NCBI GenBank assembly: GCA_903945495.1
Contig: CAJAVU010000002.1
Span: 59,954-123,953 of the forward strand
Source: an uncultured Flavobacteriales bacterium
GTDB taxonomy: Bacteria; Bacteroidota; Bacteroidia; Flavobacteriales_D; Crocinitomicaceae
Length of the DNA stretch: 64,000 nucleotides
Direction of reading: 5' to 3'
Shown: piece by piece, positions 45,144 through 53,906 of the stretch
How positions within the stretch are numbered: the stretch's first letter is position 1
Layout: every line of letters starts with the position of its first letter
Translations under genes and position numbers: made by a program
The notes under the pieces: model-generated
What the model saw: only the letters and a program-made list of their open reading frames with translations
Databases searched by the model: none
Told to the model about the DNA's origin: nothing

Positions 45144-46060
45144 TTTTTTGATTTTTTAGGAATTAAATAATTAAGAGAGAATTGGACAGCTTCTTTTTGC
45201 TGAACCGCTCCATCTCCAAGGTTTTGATAAATTGGGACTTGTCCAGAAAGGGAAGCAAACCAATTAAGTCGACTGAAATTCAATCCAATTCTTCCTGTTA
45301 CAATTGGACCAAAATTTACACTTTCATTGACAATTACACGGTCAATTACATCTTTTGCAAAATAGTTGCCTTGCACGCCAATAAATGGTCGAAACAGATT
45401 GTCATTTCTTCGTAAAGCAATGAAATAATTTGCTCCAACCGTTGTGACATTGCCATATTGAAAGCCATAGCTATTTTCTAAACGAATGGTGTTCGCTGCT
45501 TCAAATTGAAATCCATGTTTCTTTTTTTGTAAAATGTAATTCGCCGCAAATTGAATGTCAAACGCACCCGTTCCTGGATAAATATTCGACATTAAATCAA
45601 CCGATTGAGCGTATTTTCCAGTGGGTACTTTAACCCCGAAACCAAGATTTAATTGATGACGAATTAATCCTGAACTGTCCTTCTTTAAAATAGGCGTGTA
45701 AAAACCCAAGACACTCACGTCGCCAATTCCTTGTTGCGAGGTTGTTGAATTCTGTTTTACTTGAGAAACAAACGAGTAGGGAACAATACCAAGTAATTGC
45801 CAGCGTTTGGACAATTGATATTTCCCAATTAACTCATTGAGAAAAAAATACTCGGTTGAACTTGTTGTTCCTGTTATGATTGAATGTTCTTGACTGTAAA
45901 AACGTCTATAATTTGAACGAATTCCAATATAATGGTAATCATTCGTTGGCATAAATCCCATTCCTGCACCAGCATTTCCGCCGCCACATCCGCAGACATC
46001 GCACGCTTGAACCTGTACAATTGAGAAAATGCCAAAAAATAAAGTTGCTATTTTTTGCAT
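45140..46060 (-). CDS. outer-membrane barrel-like protein with N-terminal CDVCGCGGG
   Basis: 306 aa. A signal peptide ends at V-Q-A and is followed directly by C-D-V-C-G-C-G-G-G, a Cys/Gly cluster that could be lipidated or bind metal. The rest alternates polar and hydrophobic residues with many aromatic ends (Y-I-G-I-R-S-N-Y-R-R-F), like an outer-membrane beta-barrel. Proteins of this type are common in Bacteroidota near metal-uptake receptors, but none is encoded here. I infer a metal link from the cysteines only. A palindrome precedes the gene. Confidence 0.7.
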   Translation of the reverse strand: MQKIATLFFGIFSIVQVQACDVCGCGGGNAGAGMGFMPTNDYHYIGIRSNYRRFYSQEHSIITGTTSSTEYFFLNELIGKYQLSKRWQLLGIVPYSFVSQVKQNSTTSQQGIGDVSVLGFYTPILKKDSSGLIRHQLNLGFGVKVPTGKYAQSVDLMSNIYPGTGAFDIQFAANYILQKKKHGFQFEAANTIRLENSYGFQYGNVTTVGANYFIALRRNDNLFRPFIGVQGNYFAKDVIDRVIVNESVNFGPIVTGRIGLNFSRLNWFASLSGQVPIYQNLGDGAVQQKEAVQFSLNYLIPKKSKK

Positions 46061-46086
46061 TGTTGGTACTTGTTAATGAATATATC

Positions 46087-46104
46087 GAGTTAAATTTTTA
46101 ACTC
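46087..46104. promoter_or_regulatory. 18-bp palindrome upstream of the CDVCGC barrel gene
   Basis: GAGTTAAA-TT-TTTAACTC is a perfect inverted repeat between the small Cys-rich gene (46115-46507) and the barrel gene (start 46060). It may be an operator for a dimeric regulator or a hairpin in the shared transcript. Loop size is too small for a good RNA terminator, and no T-run follows on the minus strand. Confidence 0.45.
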
Positions 46105-46114
46105 TTCGCAATCA

Positions 46115-46507
46115 TTAACACACGCACGGAGGATGAAAAATAGAAGAACTGAGTGGATTTAAAATCCGACCATTATAATAATGTTTACCTTTCGATTGTT
46201 GATGATTACCAATGTGCTTAATCATTGCTTTTGGTTCATTCCAAGTGAAAAAGTGTGTTTCTGCTTTAGACGAATATGGATTACTTTTCCCTGTTGAATC
46301 GTTTTTCTTTTCCTCAGCCTCAAGTTTCTTTAATTGCTTTGCCAAATAACACTTACCGTTACACTTTAATTTGGGACGTGCTTTATTCTCACACTTCTCC
46401 TGTGCAATGCGATTTTGATCAATCTTATACCATATTTCCCAACCAAAGAAAAAGAAACTCTTTCCTAAAAGAACAATTGAAACTAATATGGTAAAAAAGA
46501 TTTTCAT
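46115..46507 (-). CDS. small membrane-anchored Cys-rich protein
   Basis: 130 aa. One N-terminal hydrophobic segment (residues ~3-24), then Y-K-I-D-Q-N-x-I-A, C-E-N-K-A-R-P-K-L-K-C-N-G-K-C-Y-L-A-K-Q-L, and a C-terminal H-P-P-C-V-C. The five cysteines suggest metal or haem handling or disulfides. The same C-x-N-K-x-x-P-x-x-x-C-x-G-K-C pattern recurs in Bacteroidota small proteins near metal genes (recalled, not searched). Its ATG overlaps the E1 stop by 1 bp. Confidence 0.7.
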   Translation of the reverse strand: MKIFFTILVSIVLLGKSFFFFGWEIWYKIDQNRIAQEKCENKARPKLKCNGKCYLAKQLKKLEAEEKKNDSTGKSNPYSSKAETHFFTWNEPKAMIKHIGNHQQSKGKHYYNGRILNPLSSSIFHPPCVC

Positions 46508-48951
46508 TAATACATAGAAGGATATTTTGAAGGATTCGCTTCGTGCATCATTGCATAAACTTTCTCAACAATATCGTCAATACTTGGTTTTGAGAAATAG
46601 TCTCCATCTGATCCATACGCAGGACGATGGTCTTTCGAACTCATGGTCTCAGGTGCTGAATCTAAATGGTAATATCCTTTTTGTTCAACCAATATTTTGT
46701 CTAAAATGAATGCTGTTGCTCCGCTGCTCACATCTTCGTCAACAATCAATAAACGATTTGTTTTTTCTAATGATTCAGCAATCAAATGATTGATATCAAA
46801 TGGTAACAATGTTTGAACGTCAATTAACTCAACATCAATTCCAATTTCCATCAATTGTTTTGCTGCAATTTCACACAGATTAAACGTTGAACCATACGAA
46901 ACGATTGTTAAATCAACTCCTTCTTTTACAATTTCTGGAACACCAAGAGCTTCTTTGAATTGACCAATGTTGGTTGGCATTAATTCTTTTGTACGGTAGC
47001 CGTTCAACGGTTCAATAACCAATGCTGGTTCGTCAGCTTCCATCAATAGATTGTAGAATCCTGCAGCTTTCGTCATGTTACGAGGTACACAAACATGCAT
47101 TCCACGAATAGAATTGATAATCATTCCCATTGGTGAACCACTGTGCCAAATTCCTTCCAAACGGTGTCCACGCGTACTAATAATCAAAGGCGCTTTTTGT
47201 CCACCTTTTGTGCGGTATTGAACAGTTGATAAATCATCCGACATCACTTGAATGGCGTATAACAAATAATCCAAGTATTGAATTTCAGCGATTGGACGTA
47301 ATCCACGCATCGCCATTCCAATTCCTTGACCAATGATTGTACATTCACGAATTCCTGTGTCAGCAACGCGCAATTGACCAAATTGATCTTGCATGCCTTC
47401 CAAGGTTTGATTTACACCACCAATTTTTCCAGCATCTTCTCCAAAAACCAACGCTTCTGGATATTTTTCTAAAATATATCTGTAATTCTCACGTAAAATG
47501 ATTCGTCCATCTTCTTGTGTGTTCGAACCATCGTATGTTGGAGCCACTGGCTCAATATTCAACGCTGCTTGCTCAGATTGAGAATGCAAATATGAACTGT
47601 AGCGATCAAAGTTTGCATTAATTCTTCCTTTAATCCAAGAAGCCAATGCTTGTTTTGAAGCAGAATTCTCTTCACGAACCATGCGTAAAACTTTACGTGC
47701 AATCGTCAAAACATCTTTACGAACTGGTTCAAATGCTTTTTCCAAGGCTTCAACTTCTTTCGAAATAAATACGCCATTAGGACTTTCAGCAGCAACAGCT
47801 TTTAATAAACGCAATGCCTCTGCTAAATCCATTTGAACATCCGTCGTGAAGGCTTTCCAAGCTTCGTTCTTTTGATCACGAACACTTGTTTTGGCTTCCT
47901 TGTGAATCGCTTCTAACTCTTCTGCTGTGGCAATAACATTTCCATCAGCATTAAAGTTTAAAATCCATTCTTTGAATTTATTGATACAATCAAAATCCGT
48001 TTCCCATTGTAAACGTTCCTCTGATTTGTAACGCTCGTGAGATCCAGAAGTTGAATGTCCTTGTGGCTGATTCACTTCTTTAACGTGCACTAAAACTGGA
48101 ACATGCTCTTCACGTGCAATTTTCACCGCTTTTTCGTACGTTTCACACAAATGTGCGTAGTCCCAACCTTTCGTTACGAAAATCTCATAACCTGTTTTAT
48201 CTTTTGTGCGTTGCATTCCTGCTAACGCTTCTGAAATACTTCCTTTTGTTGTTTGAAATTCGCGCGGTACAGAAATTCCAAAACCATCATCCCAAACAGA
48301 CATTACCATTGGAACTTGCAAAACACCTGCAGCATTGATTGTTTCCCAGAAAGGACCTTCTGATGTTGAAGCGTCACCAATTGTTCCAAATGCAACTTCA
48401 TTTCCACCGTTCGTGAATTTTTTGAATTGCTCTAAGTCTTTTAATGTTGGGTGATTTCTATACACTTTCGATGCTTGCGCTAAACCTAATAAACGAGGCA
48501 TTTGTCCGGCTGTTGGAGAAATATCCGATGAACTATTTTTTTGTTCCATCAAATTTTTCCAGTTACCATTGGCATCCAAATTTCGGGTTGCAAAGTGCCC
48601 ACCCATTTGACGTCCTGCCGATTGTGGCTCAACGATTTCATCCGTATGTGCATACAAACCAGAAAAATATTGTTGAACGGTTAATTGTCCAATCGCCATC
48701 ATTAAGGTTTGATCGCGGTAATAACCTGAACGGAAATCACCATCTTGAAATTGTTTTGCTAAAGCAATTTGCGCCAATTCCTTACCATCACCGAAAATAC
48801 CAAATTTGGCTTTTCCTGTTAAAACTTCCTTTCTACCCAACAATGAGGTTTCACGAGAAATACATGCTAAACGATAATCTGCTAACACTTCTGTTTTAAA
48901 TGTTTGGAAATCTAATGCTTCTGTGGTTTCAACCGTTGATTCTTTTGCCAT
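46507..48951 (-). CDS. 2-oxoacid dehydrogenase E1, fused alpha and beta subunits
   Basis: 814 aa thiamine-diphosphate enzyme. Residues ~1-370 are the alpha part, with G-D-A-S-T-S-E-G-P-F-W-E and the following W-D-D-G-F-G-I-S-V-P region that binds ThDP-Mg. From ~470 on is the beta (transketolase-like pyrimidine and C-terminal) part, with F-G-E-D-A-G and G-I-G-M-A. Fusion is common in Bacteroidota. It could act on branched-chain 2-oxoacids or on pyruvate; I cannot decide. E2 and E3 are not nearby. It starts divergent to a small peptide gene. Confidence 0.85.
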   Translation of the reverse strand: MAKESTVETTEALDFQTFKTEVLADYRLACISRETSLLGRKEVLTGKAKFGIFGDGKELAQIALAKQFQDGDFRSGYYRDQTLMMAIGQLTVQQYFSGLYAHTDEIVEPQSAGRQMGGHFATRNLDANGNWKNLMEQKNSSSDISPTAGQMPRLLGLAQASKVYRNHPTLKDLEQFKKFTNGGNEVAFGTIGDASTSEGPFWETINAAGVLQVPMVMSVWDDGFGISVPREFQTTKGSISEALAGMQRTKDKTGYEIFVTKGWDYAHLCETYEKAVKIAREEHVPVLVHVKEVNQPQGHSTSGSHERYKSEERLQWETDFDCINKFKEWILNFNADGNVIATAEELEAIHKEAKTSVRDQKNEAWKAFTTDVQMDLAEALRLLKAVAAESPNGVFISKEVEALEKAFEPVRKDVLTIARKVLRMVREENSASKQALASWIKGRINANFDRYSSYLHSQSEQAALNIEPVAPTYDGSNTQEDGRIILRENYRYILEKYPEALVFGEDAGKIGGVNQTLEGMQDQFGQLRVADTGIRECTIIGQGIGMAMRGLRPIAEIQYLDYLLYAIQVMSDDLSTVQYRTKGGQKAPLIISTRGHRLEGIWHSGSPMGMIINSIRGMHVCVPRNMTKAAGFYNLLMEADEPALVIEPLNGYRTKELMPTNIGQFKEALGVPEIVKEGVDLTIVSYGSTFNLCEIAAKQLMEIGIDVELIDVQTLLPFDINHLIAESLEKTNRLLIVDEDVSSGATAFILDKILVEQKGYYHLDSAPETMSSKDHRPAYGSDGDYFSKPSIDDIVEKVYAMMHEANPSKYPSMY

Positions 48952-48970
48952 AGCTTAATTTTAAGACACA

Positions 48971-48978
48971 CAAAGATA
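48971..48978 (-). promoter_or_regulatory. -7 element for the E1 gene
   Basis: On the minus strand this is TATCTTTG, a full match to TAnnTTTG, 20 bp before the start codon. A -33 element is not clear. Confidence 0.45.
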
Positions 48979-49031
48979 ATAAAAATCGAGTTTTTTTAGG
49001 GACTCCACTATTCGAATCTAAAAAAAGTAGT

Positions 49032-49056
49032 GATTTCATTGAAATCTCTATATTTG
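49032..49056 (+). promoter_or_regulatory. -7 box with adjoining inverted repeat, small peptide gene
   Basis: TATATTTG (49049-49056) is a perfect -7 box. Just upstream, GATTTC-ATT-GAAATC (49032-49046) is an inverted repeat in the spacer, a plausible operator. The ATG follows only 5 bp after the box, so the transcript would be leaderless or nearly so. Confidence 0.5.
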
Positions 49057-49060
49057 CAGT

Positions 49061-49168
49061 ATGAATTTCAAAGAAGCATTAAAGAAATATATGCCTTATT
49101 TTGTGGATGTTTGGCAATATCTTATCATCATTTTGATCTTTATTATTGCAGCAATTTTTATTCTATAA
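49061..49168 (+). CDS. 35-residue single-span membrane peptide
   Basis: ATG at 49061, TAA at 49166-49168. The peptide begins M-N-F-K-E-A-L-K-K-Y, followed by Y-F-V-D-V-W-Q-Y and a strongly hydrophobic stretch (L-I-I-I-L-I-F-I-I-A-A-I-F-I-L) to the C-terminus. The N-terminal part is amphipathic and positively charged. It has its own promoter box and sits between a divergent E1 gene and a T9SS protein gene. Too short for standard gene calling. Support: promoter, full-length helix and clean stop. No homology search was possible. Confidence 0.5.
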   Translation: MNFKEALKKYMPYFVDVWQYLIIILIFIIAAIFIL

Positions 49169-49209
49169 ATTGACTGTGTAATTCGTATATTCGTTGAAAT
49201 TTGATTTCA

Positions 49210-51540
49210 ATGAAGTACTGTTGTCTTTTTCTATTTTCTATTCTTACATTTTTCAGTCAAGCTCAAACGAATATTGAGTTACTTGGACATATTAATTATC
49301 AATCGTTGCATGAAGCCAATTTGAATGATGTTTGGGGATATGTGGATGAATTGGGAAATGAATATACCATCGTAGGAACAACGAAAGGAACATCAATCGT
49401 CGATGTTACTGATCCGACCAATCCGATTGAAGTATTTTGGCTAGCAGGTTCAACGTCAATTTGGCGTGACCCAAGTGTGCATGGTGATTTCGCTTATGTT
49501 ACTACAGAAGCTGAAGATGGATTGACAATCATTGATTTATCGCCACTGCCTGGTTCAACTATTTTGCCAACGACGTTATATACAGGTTCTTTGGGAAGTG
49601 AATGGCAATCGGCTCATACTTGTTTTGTAGATGAAAACGGCGTTGCTTATATCTTCGGATCAAATCGTGGTCAAGGAGGCGTAATCATGCTCGATGTACA
49701 AACGAATCCAATGGCTCCAATTGAACTTGGAATCTTTGATGATTGGTACGCTCACGATGGATTTGTGCGCAGCGATACAATGTATTTAGCCCATATCAAT
49801 GATGGGTTTTTTAGTATGGTTGATGTAAGTGATAAAGCAAATCCTGTTTTAATTGGAACGAAGCATACTCCAAACAATTTCACGCACAATATTTGGCCTT
49901 CACAAGATGGAAACTATGTTTTCACAACTGACGAAGTTTCAGGCGCTTTTATTACCTCATATTCAATACAAAATTCTGCTGCAATTGAAGAGGTTGATAG
50001 AACACAGCATTCTCCAGGAACAGGAGTGATTCCTCACAATACACATGTAAAAGGAGATTTCTTAATTACAAGTTACTATTCAGATGGAATTACAATTCAT
50101 GATATTACAAATCCTGAAAGTATAATTTTGGTAGGTGATTATGATACATATCCAACACAAACAAGTGGTTTTGATGGTTGTTGGGGAGTTTATCCATTTT
50201 TGCCTTCTGGAACAATTATAGCAGCTGACATTACCGAAGGACTTTACTTATTGAATCCAACCTACAAAAAAGCTTCTTATTTGATTGGAGATGTTGTTGA
50301 TGCTGTTACCAATTTGCCCTTATCTCAAGTGTCAGTTCAAATTATAGGCAATAGTGAAGCTGATTATACAAATACACTTGGGCATTATTCTAGTGGGATT
50401 TTAGGTGAGAACGTCTATACGATTGAGTATACAAAAGTTGGGTATTATCCACAAACTATTCAATTGAATTTGTTTCAATCGGTTATTCTAGAGCAAGATA
50501 TACAGCTTGTTCCAATTCCACCATATTCATTGACTGTGAATGTTGTTGAAGCAGGAAATGGAAATCCAATTTCAGGAGTTCAATTGGCGTTTAAAACTGA
50601 TTTGATTGAGCAAGCGGGCTTAACGAACGGAATTGGAGAAGAAGATTTAACGCTTTATTATCAACAAGAATATATGATAATCGCTGGAAAATGGGGTTAT
50701 AAAACTGCATGCTTTGAGCAACTTGTTGATGAGAATACCAATGTGCTAACCATTGAAATGGAACCTGGTTACATGGATGAATTTACCTTTGATTTTGGTT
50801 GGTCAGTGGCAGGCACATCGACAACAGGTATTTGGGAAAGAGGAGTTCCAAATCCAACGAATAGTGGTTCAGCGCCTGAACTTGATGCTGAATTTGATTG
50901 TAGTGATAAAGCGTTTATTACTGGAAATGCAAATTCGTTAAATCCAGATCATGATGACATTGATAATGGAGACACCCGTTTGACGTCACCTTTGATGGAT
51001 TTGTCAAGTTATACGGATCCGCATTTGAATTTCTCTAAATGGTTTTATTGTTATTTTGGAGCAACACCTGATGATACATTGGAAGTTATCGTATCGAATG
51101 GTTTAACCTCTGTATCTGTTAGTAAAACGGGCAGTAATTTAAGTGGTGTTTCAGTTTGGGAACCTATGAGTATACGCTTGTTAGATTATATTCCCATAAC
51201 CAATTCAATGACGGTAAAATTCAATGTTTCTGATTTAAATCCAGCGGTCAATATCACAGAAGCGGGCATTGATTATTTCTTTATATCAAATCAAAACACG
51301 CTTGTATCAAATGAATTATTGAACGAGGAAAAATGTATTTATCCAAACCCTTTTCAAAATACACTTCATTTTTCAAAAGTTGAAATCGATAGTGAAATTC
51401 AAGTGTATAATTTGAATGGGCAACTATTGCTTTCTGAAAAAGTAGATAAAGAACAGTTTGAGCTTTCAACGAATTCGCTTAAATCAGGAATCTACTTTGT
51501 AAAAGTAAAAAACGAACTATTTAAGGTTATAAAGGACTAA
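49210..51540 (+). CDS. choice-of-anchor B family protein with T9SS sorting domain
   Basis: 776 aa. Signal peptide (M-K-Y-C-C-L-F-L-F-S) ends near A-Q. Residues ~20-350 contain repeated I-V-D-V-T-D-P-x-x-P-type blades (LVIVD repeats) and the typical W-Q-S-A-H-T and H-N-I-W motifs of choice-of-anchor B proteins. Two carboxypeptidase-regulatory-like domains follow (about 350-510), then a beta-sandwich and a C-terminal sorting domain starting Y-P-N-P-F. The start ATG at 49210 is preferred to the upstream TTG. Likely surface-exposed; ligand unknown. Confidence 0.85.
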   Translation: MKYCCLFLFSILTFFSQAQTNIELLGHINYQSLHEANLNDVWGYVDELGNEYTIVGTTKGTSIVDVTDPTNPIEVFWLAGSTSIWRDPSVHGDFAYVTTEAEDGLTIIDLSPLPGSTILPTTLYTGSLGSEWQSAHTCFVDENGVAYIFGSNRGQGGVIMLDVQTNPMAPIELGIFDDWYAHDGFVRSDTMYLAHINDGFFSMVDVSDKANPVLIGTKHTPNNFTHNIWPSQDGNYVFTTDEVSGAFITSYSIQNSAAIEEVDRTQHSPGTGVIPHNTHVKGDFLITSYYSDGITIHDITNPESIILVGDYDTYPTQTSGFDGCWGVYPFLPSGTIIAADITEGLYLLNPTYKKASYLIGDVVDAVTNLPLSQVSVQIIGNSEADYTNTLGHYSSGILGENVYTIEYTKVGYYPQTIQLNLFQSVILEQDIQLVPIPPYSLTVNVVEAGNGNPISGVQLAFKTDLIEQAGLTNGIGEEDLTLYYQQEYMIIAGKWGYKTACFEQLVDENTNVLTIEMEPGYMDEFTFDFGWSVAGTSTTGIWERGVPNPTNSGSAPELDAEFDCSDKAFITGNANSLNPDHDDIDNGDTRLTSPLMDLSSYTDPHLNFSKWFYCYFGATPDDTLEVIVSNGLTSVSVSKTGSNLSGVSVWEPMSIRLLDYIPITNSMTVKFNVSDLNPAVNITEAGIDYFFISNQNTLVSNELLNEEKCIYPNPFQNTLHFSKVEIDSEIQVYNLNGQLLLSEKVDKEQFELSTNSLKSGIYFVKVKNELFKVIKD

Positions 51541-51565
51541 CTGTTAACTTAAAAATGCACGAAGA

Positions 51566-51596
51566 TTGATGCATAATTAGTCTTTGATTATATTTG
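51566..51596 (+). promoter_or_regulatory. promoter for the GT2 gene
   Basis: TTG (51566-51568), 20-bp spacer, TATATTTG (51589-51596): a full match to the Bacteroidota promoter. The TTG start codon of the glycosyltransferase is 19 bp further on. Confidence 0.6.
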
Positions 51597-51614
51597 TAAT
51601 TATATACTAAGAAG

Positions 51615-52583
51615 TTGGAAAGTAAAATCGATATATCTGTTGTTGTTCCCTTGTATAACGAGGTAGAATCACTTCCTGAATTGCATTCGTGGATTGAGCG
51701 CGTGATGGATGAACATGGTTTCTCGTATGAGGTAATTTTTGTTGACGATGGAAGCAAGGACGGTTCATGGGTAATTGTCGAAGAATTGCATGAGAAAAAC
51801 CCATTTGTTAAAGGGATAAAGTTTCAACGCAATTATGGCAAGTCTGCGGCACTACAGAAAGGGTTTGAGGCAGCAAAAGGTGATGTCGTTATTACGATGG
51901 ATGCGGATCTTCAAGATTCTCCTGATGAAATTCCAGCCTTGTACAATATGATCATGAAGGATGATTTTGATGTTGTCTCTGGTTGGAAGAAAAAACGCTA
52001 TGACCCAATAACGAAAACCATTCCAACGAAATTGTACAATTGGGCAGCACGTCGATTAACAGGGATTTATTTACATGATTTTAATTGTGGATTGAAAGCC
52101 TACAAAAACGCAGTTGTGAAAAGTATTGAGATTTATGGTGATATGCATCGTTACATTCCACCATTGGCAAAATTTGCTGGATTCTCAAAAATTGGTGAGA
52201 AGGTGGTGCAGCATCAAGCACGTAAATATGGAACGACCAAGTTTGGTTTAAGTCGTTTCTTAAATGGGCCTTTGGATTTGCTTTCAGTTGTGTTCATGGG
52301 GAAATTTGGTAAAAAACCAATGCATTTCTTTGGTGCAATTGGAACCTTATTATTTATCATTGGATTTGGTTTTGCATTCTACTTAGGAATTGATAAATTG
52401 TTTATCGATACTTCTGGTAAATTATTGGCGCAACGAACAGAATTCTACATTGCTTTAACTGCTATGATTATTGGTTCGCAATTCTTTTTAGCAGGATTCT
52501 TGGCTGAATTAGTCGGAAGAAATTCCTCTACACGCAATGTCTATTTGATTGAAAAAGTAATTGAAAATGAGCAACAATATTGA
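51615..52583 (+). CDS. family 2 glycosyltransferase (DPM/polyprenyl-phosphate type)
   Basis: 322 aa. N-terminal GT-A domain: V-V-V-P-L-Y-N-E-V, V-D-D-G-S-K-D and M-D-A-D-L-Q-D-S-P (DxD motif near residue 95). Two C-terminal membrane helices (about 235-258 and 275-300) follow. This is the layout of polyprenyl-phosphate sugar synthases such as GtrB/ArnC/DPM1. The start is TTG at 51615, with no nearer ATG. Overlaps the phosphatase gene by 17 bp. Confidence 0.88.
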   Translation: MESKIDISVVVPLYNEVESLPELHSWIERVMDEHGFSYEVIFVDDGSKDGSWVIVEELHEKNPFVKGIKFQRNYGKSAALQKGFEAAKGDVVITMDADLQDSPDEIPALYNMIMKDDFDVVSGWKKKRYDPITKTIPTKLYNWAARRLTGIYLHDFNCGLKAYKNAVVKSIEIYGDMHRYIPPLAKFAGFSKIGEKVVQHQARKYGTTKFGLSRFLNGPLDLLSVVFMGKFGKKPMHFFGAIGTLLFIIGFGFAFYLGIDKLFIDTSGKLLAQRTEFYIALTAMIIGSQFFLAGFLAELVGRNSSTRNVYLIEKVIENEQQY

Positions 52584-53133
52584 TTCTAATCCTGGAGATT
52601 GGAACATCGATGCTTCTTGGACGTTGTTTTTGGATCGAGATGGTGTGATCAATGAACGCATCATGAGTGGTTATGTCAAAACCATTGACGAATTTCATTT
52701 TTTAGGCGGCGTAAAAGAAGCAATTAAAGAATTCACAAGTATTTTTCAATACATTTTTGTTGTCACGAATCAGCAAGGTATCGCAAAGGAACTAATGACT
52801 GAACGTAACCTTTCCGATATTCATGCTTATATGCAAAGTGAAGTGGAAAAAGTTGGGGGGAAAATTGACAAATGTTATTACGCACCTGGAATGGCTTCAC
52901 CGAAGAACGAACTTCGAAAACCGAAACCTGGAATGGCTTACTTGGCCCAGCGACAATTCCCAAATGTCGATTTTTCTAAAGCAATTATGGTTGGTGATTC
53001 TGATTCAGACATCGTGTTCGGAAAAAATCTTGGCATGAAAACTGTGAGGATAGCAACCGTTGAACCAATTGGATTTGATGCTGATTTCACTGCAGAAAGT
53101 TTACAAGAATTTGCGAAATGGATTTTAAAATGA
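52567..53133 (+). CDS. HAD-IIIA phosphatase, GmhB/histidinol-phosphatase-like
   Basis: 188 aa. HAD motif I is F-L-D-R-D-G-V (Asp23, Asp25), motif II V-V-T-N-Q-Q-G, the Lys of motif III in K-P-K-P-G-M, and motif IV G-D-S-D-S-D. The Cys/His zinc loop of classical GmhB is not visible, so heptose bisphosphate specificity is only tentative; its link to a glycosyltransferase supports a sugar-phosphate role. ATG at 52567 is preferred to a TTG two codons upstream. Overlaps the next gene by 4 bp. Confidence 0.8.
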   Translation: MSNNIDSNPGDWNIDASWTLFLDRDGVINERIMSGYVKTIDEFHFLGGVKEAIKEFTSIFQYIFVVTNQQGIAKELMTERNLSDIHAYMQSEVEKVGGKIDKCYYAPGMASPKNELRKPKPGMAYLAQRQFPNVDFSKAIMVGDSDSDIVFGKNLGMKTVRIATVEPIGFDADFTAESLQEFAKWILK

Positions 53134-53882
53134 AAACAATACTTTTTTTAATAGCATCATTTGTATCAGTAGTAGTTACCGCTCAAAATGTAACAGATGC
53201 GAAAGGTAAAAAACAAGGTGCGTGGAGTAAAATCTACCCAGGATCGAATGTTTATCAATACAAAGGACAATTCAAAGATGACAAGCCAGTTGGCACTTTC
53301 ACCTATTATTACATTTCTTCAAAAGTGAAAGCGGTTATTAAACATGATGCCAATTCAATTCGTTCTGTTGGATACTTTTACCACGAGAATGGTGTTGTGA
53401 TGAGTCAAGGAATCTATAAGAATTTGAAAAAGGACTCAATTTGGTTAAATTATGGTCCAAGTGGAAAATTGAGTACCTCAGAAACATATAAAAATGATCT
53501 TTTAAATGGTAAGAGAACCGTTTATTATGTTTCCGATGACCCGAACGATAAAAGTCGCAAAGTCATGGAAGTTAGTAATTACTTGGATGGTCTCTTGAAC
53601 GGAGAATCAATACAGTATTTTGAAAATGGAACAATCCGAGAAAAAGGGGCTTACATTCAAGGTAAGAAAAATGGCGTCTGTGAGAAATATCATGCCAGTG
53701 GAGTAAAAATGGTTCAAGAACGTTTTAAAGAAGGTGTTCGTCACGGTTGGTGTTATGCGTACAGTGAAGCTGGAAAAGAAATAGGGAAAGTCTATTATTT
53801 TAACGGTCAGCAATTGGAAGGTAAGGCATTGGAAAAGAAATTAGCGGAATTAAAACAAAAAGGAATTGATCCAAATCAATAG
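53130..53882 (+). CDS. exported MORN-like repeat protein
   Basis: 250 aa with a signal peptide (M-K-T-I-L-F-L-I-A-S, ending V-T-A-Q). The mature part is a run of about seven repeats of the form G-x-x-x-x-Y-Y-x-x-G-x-x-x-x-x-G-x-Y-x-x-G-x-x-x-G, as in MORN/YwqK-type proteins. No clear catalytic site. In Bacteroidota such proteins are often periplasmic; function unknown. It starts on the ATGA overlap with the phosphatase gene, so the two are coupled. Confidence 0.78.
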   Translation: MKTILFLIASFVSVVVTAQNVTDAKGKKQGAWSKIYPGSNVYQYKGQFKDDKPVGTFTYYYISSKVKAVIKHDANSIRSVGYFYHENGVVMSQGIYKNLKKDSIWLNYGPSGKLSTSETYKNDLLNGKRTVYYVSDDPNDKSRKVMEVSNYLDGLLNGESIQYFENGTIREKGAYIQGKKNGVCEKYHASGVKMVQERFKEGVRHGWCYAYSEAGKEIGKVYYFNGQQLEGKALEKKLAELKQKGIDPNQ

Positions 53883-53906
53883 TTTTTTTTGTATATTCGT
53901 AAGAGT

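Noticed and set aside
49021..49046. FNR site at the inverted repeat GATTTC-ATT-GAAATC
   Set aside because: The spacer and half-sites do not match TGAT-N4-ATCA; kept only as a generic operator candidate.
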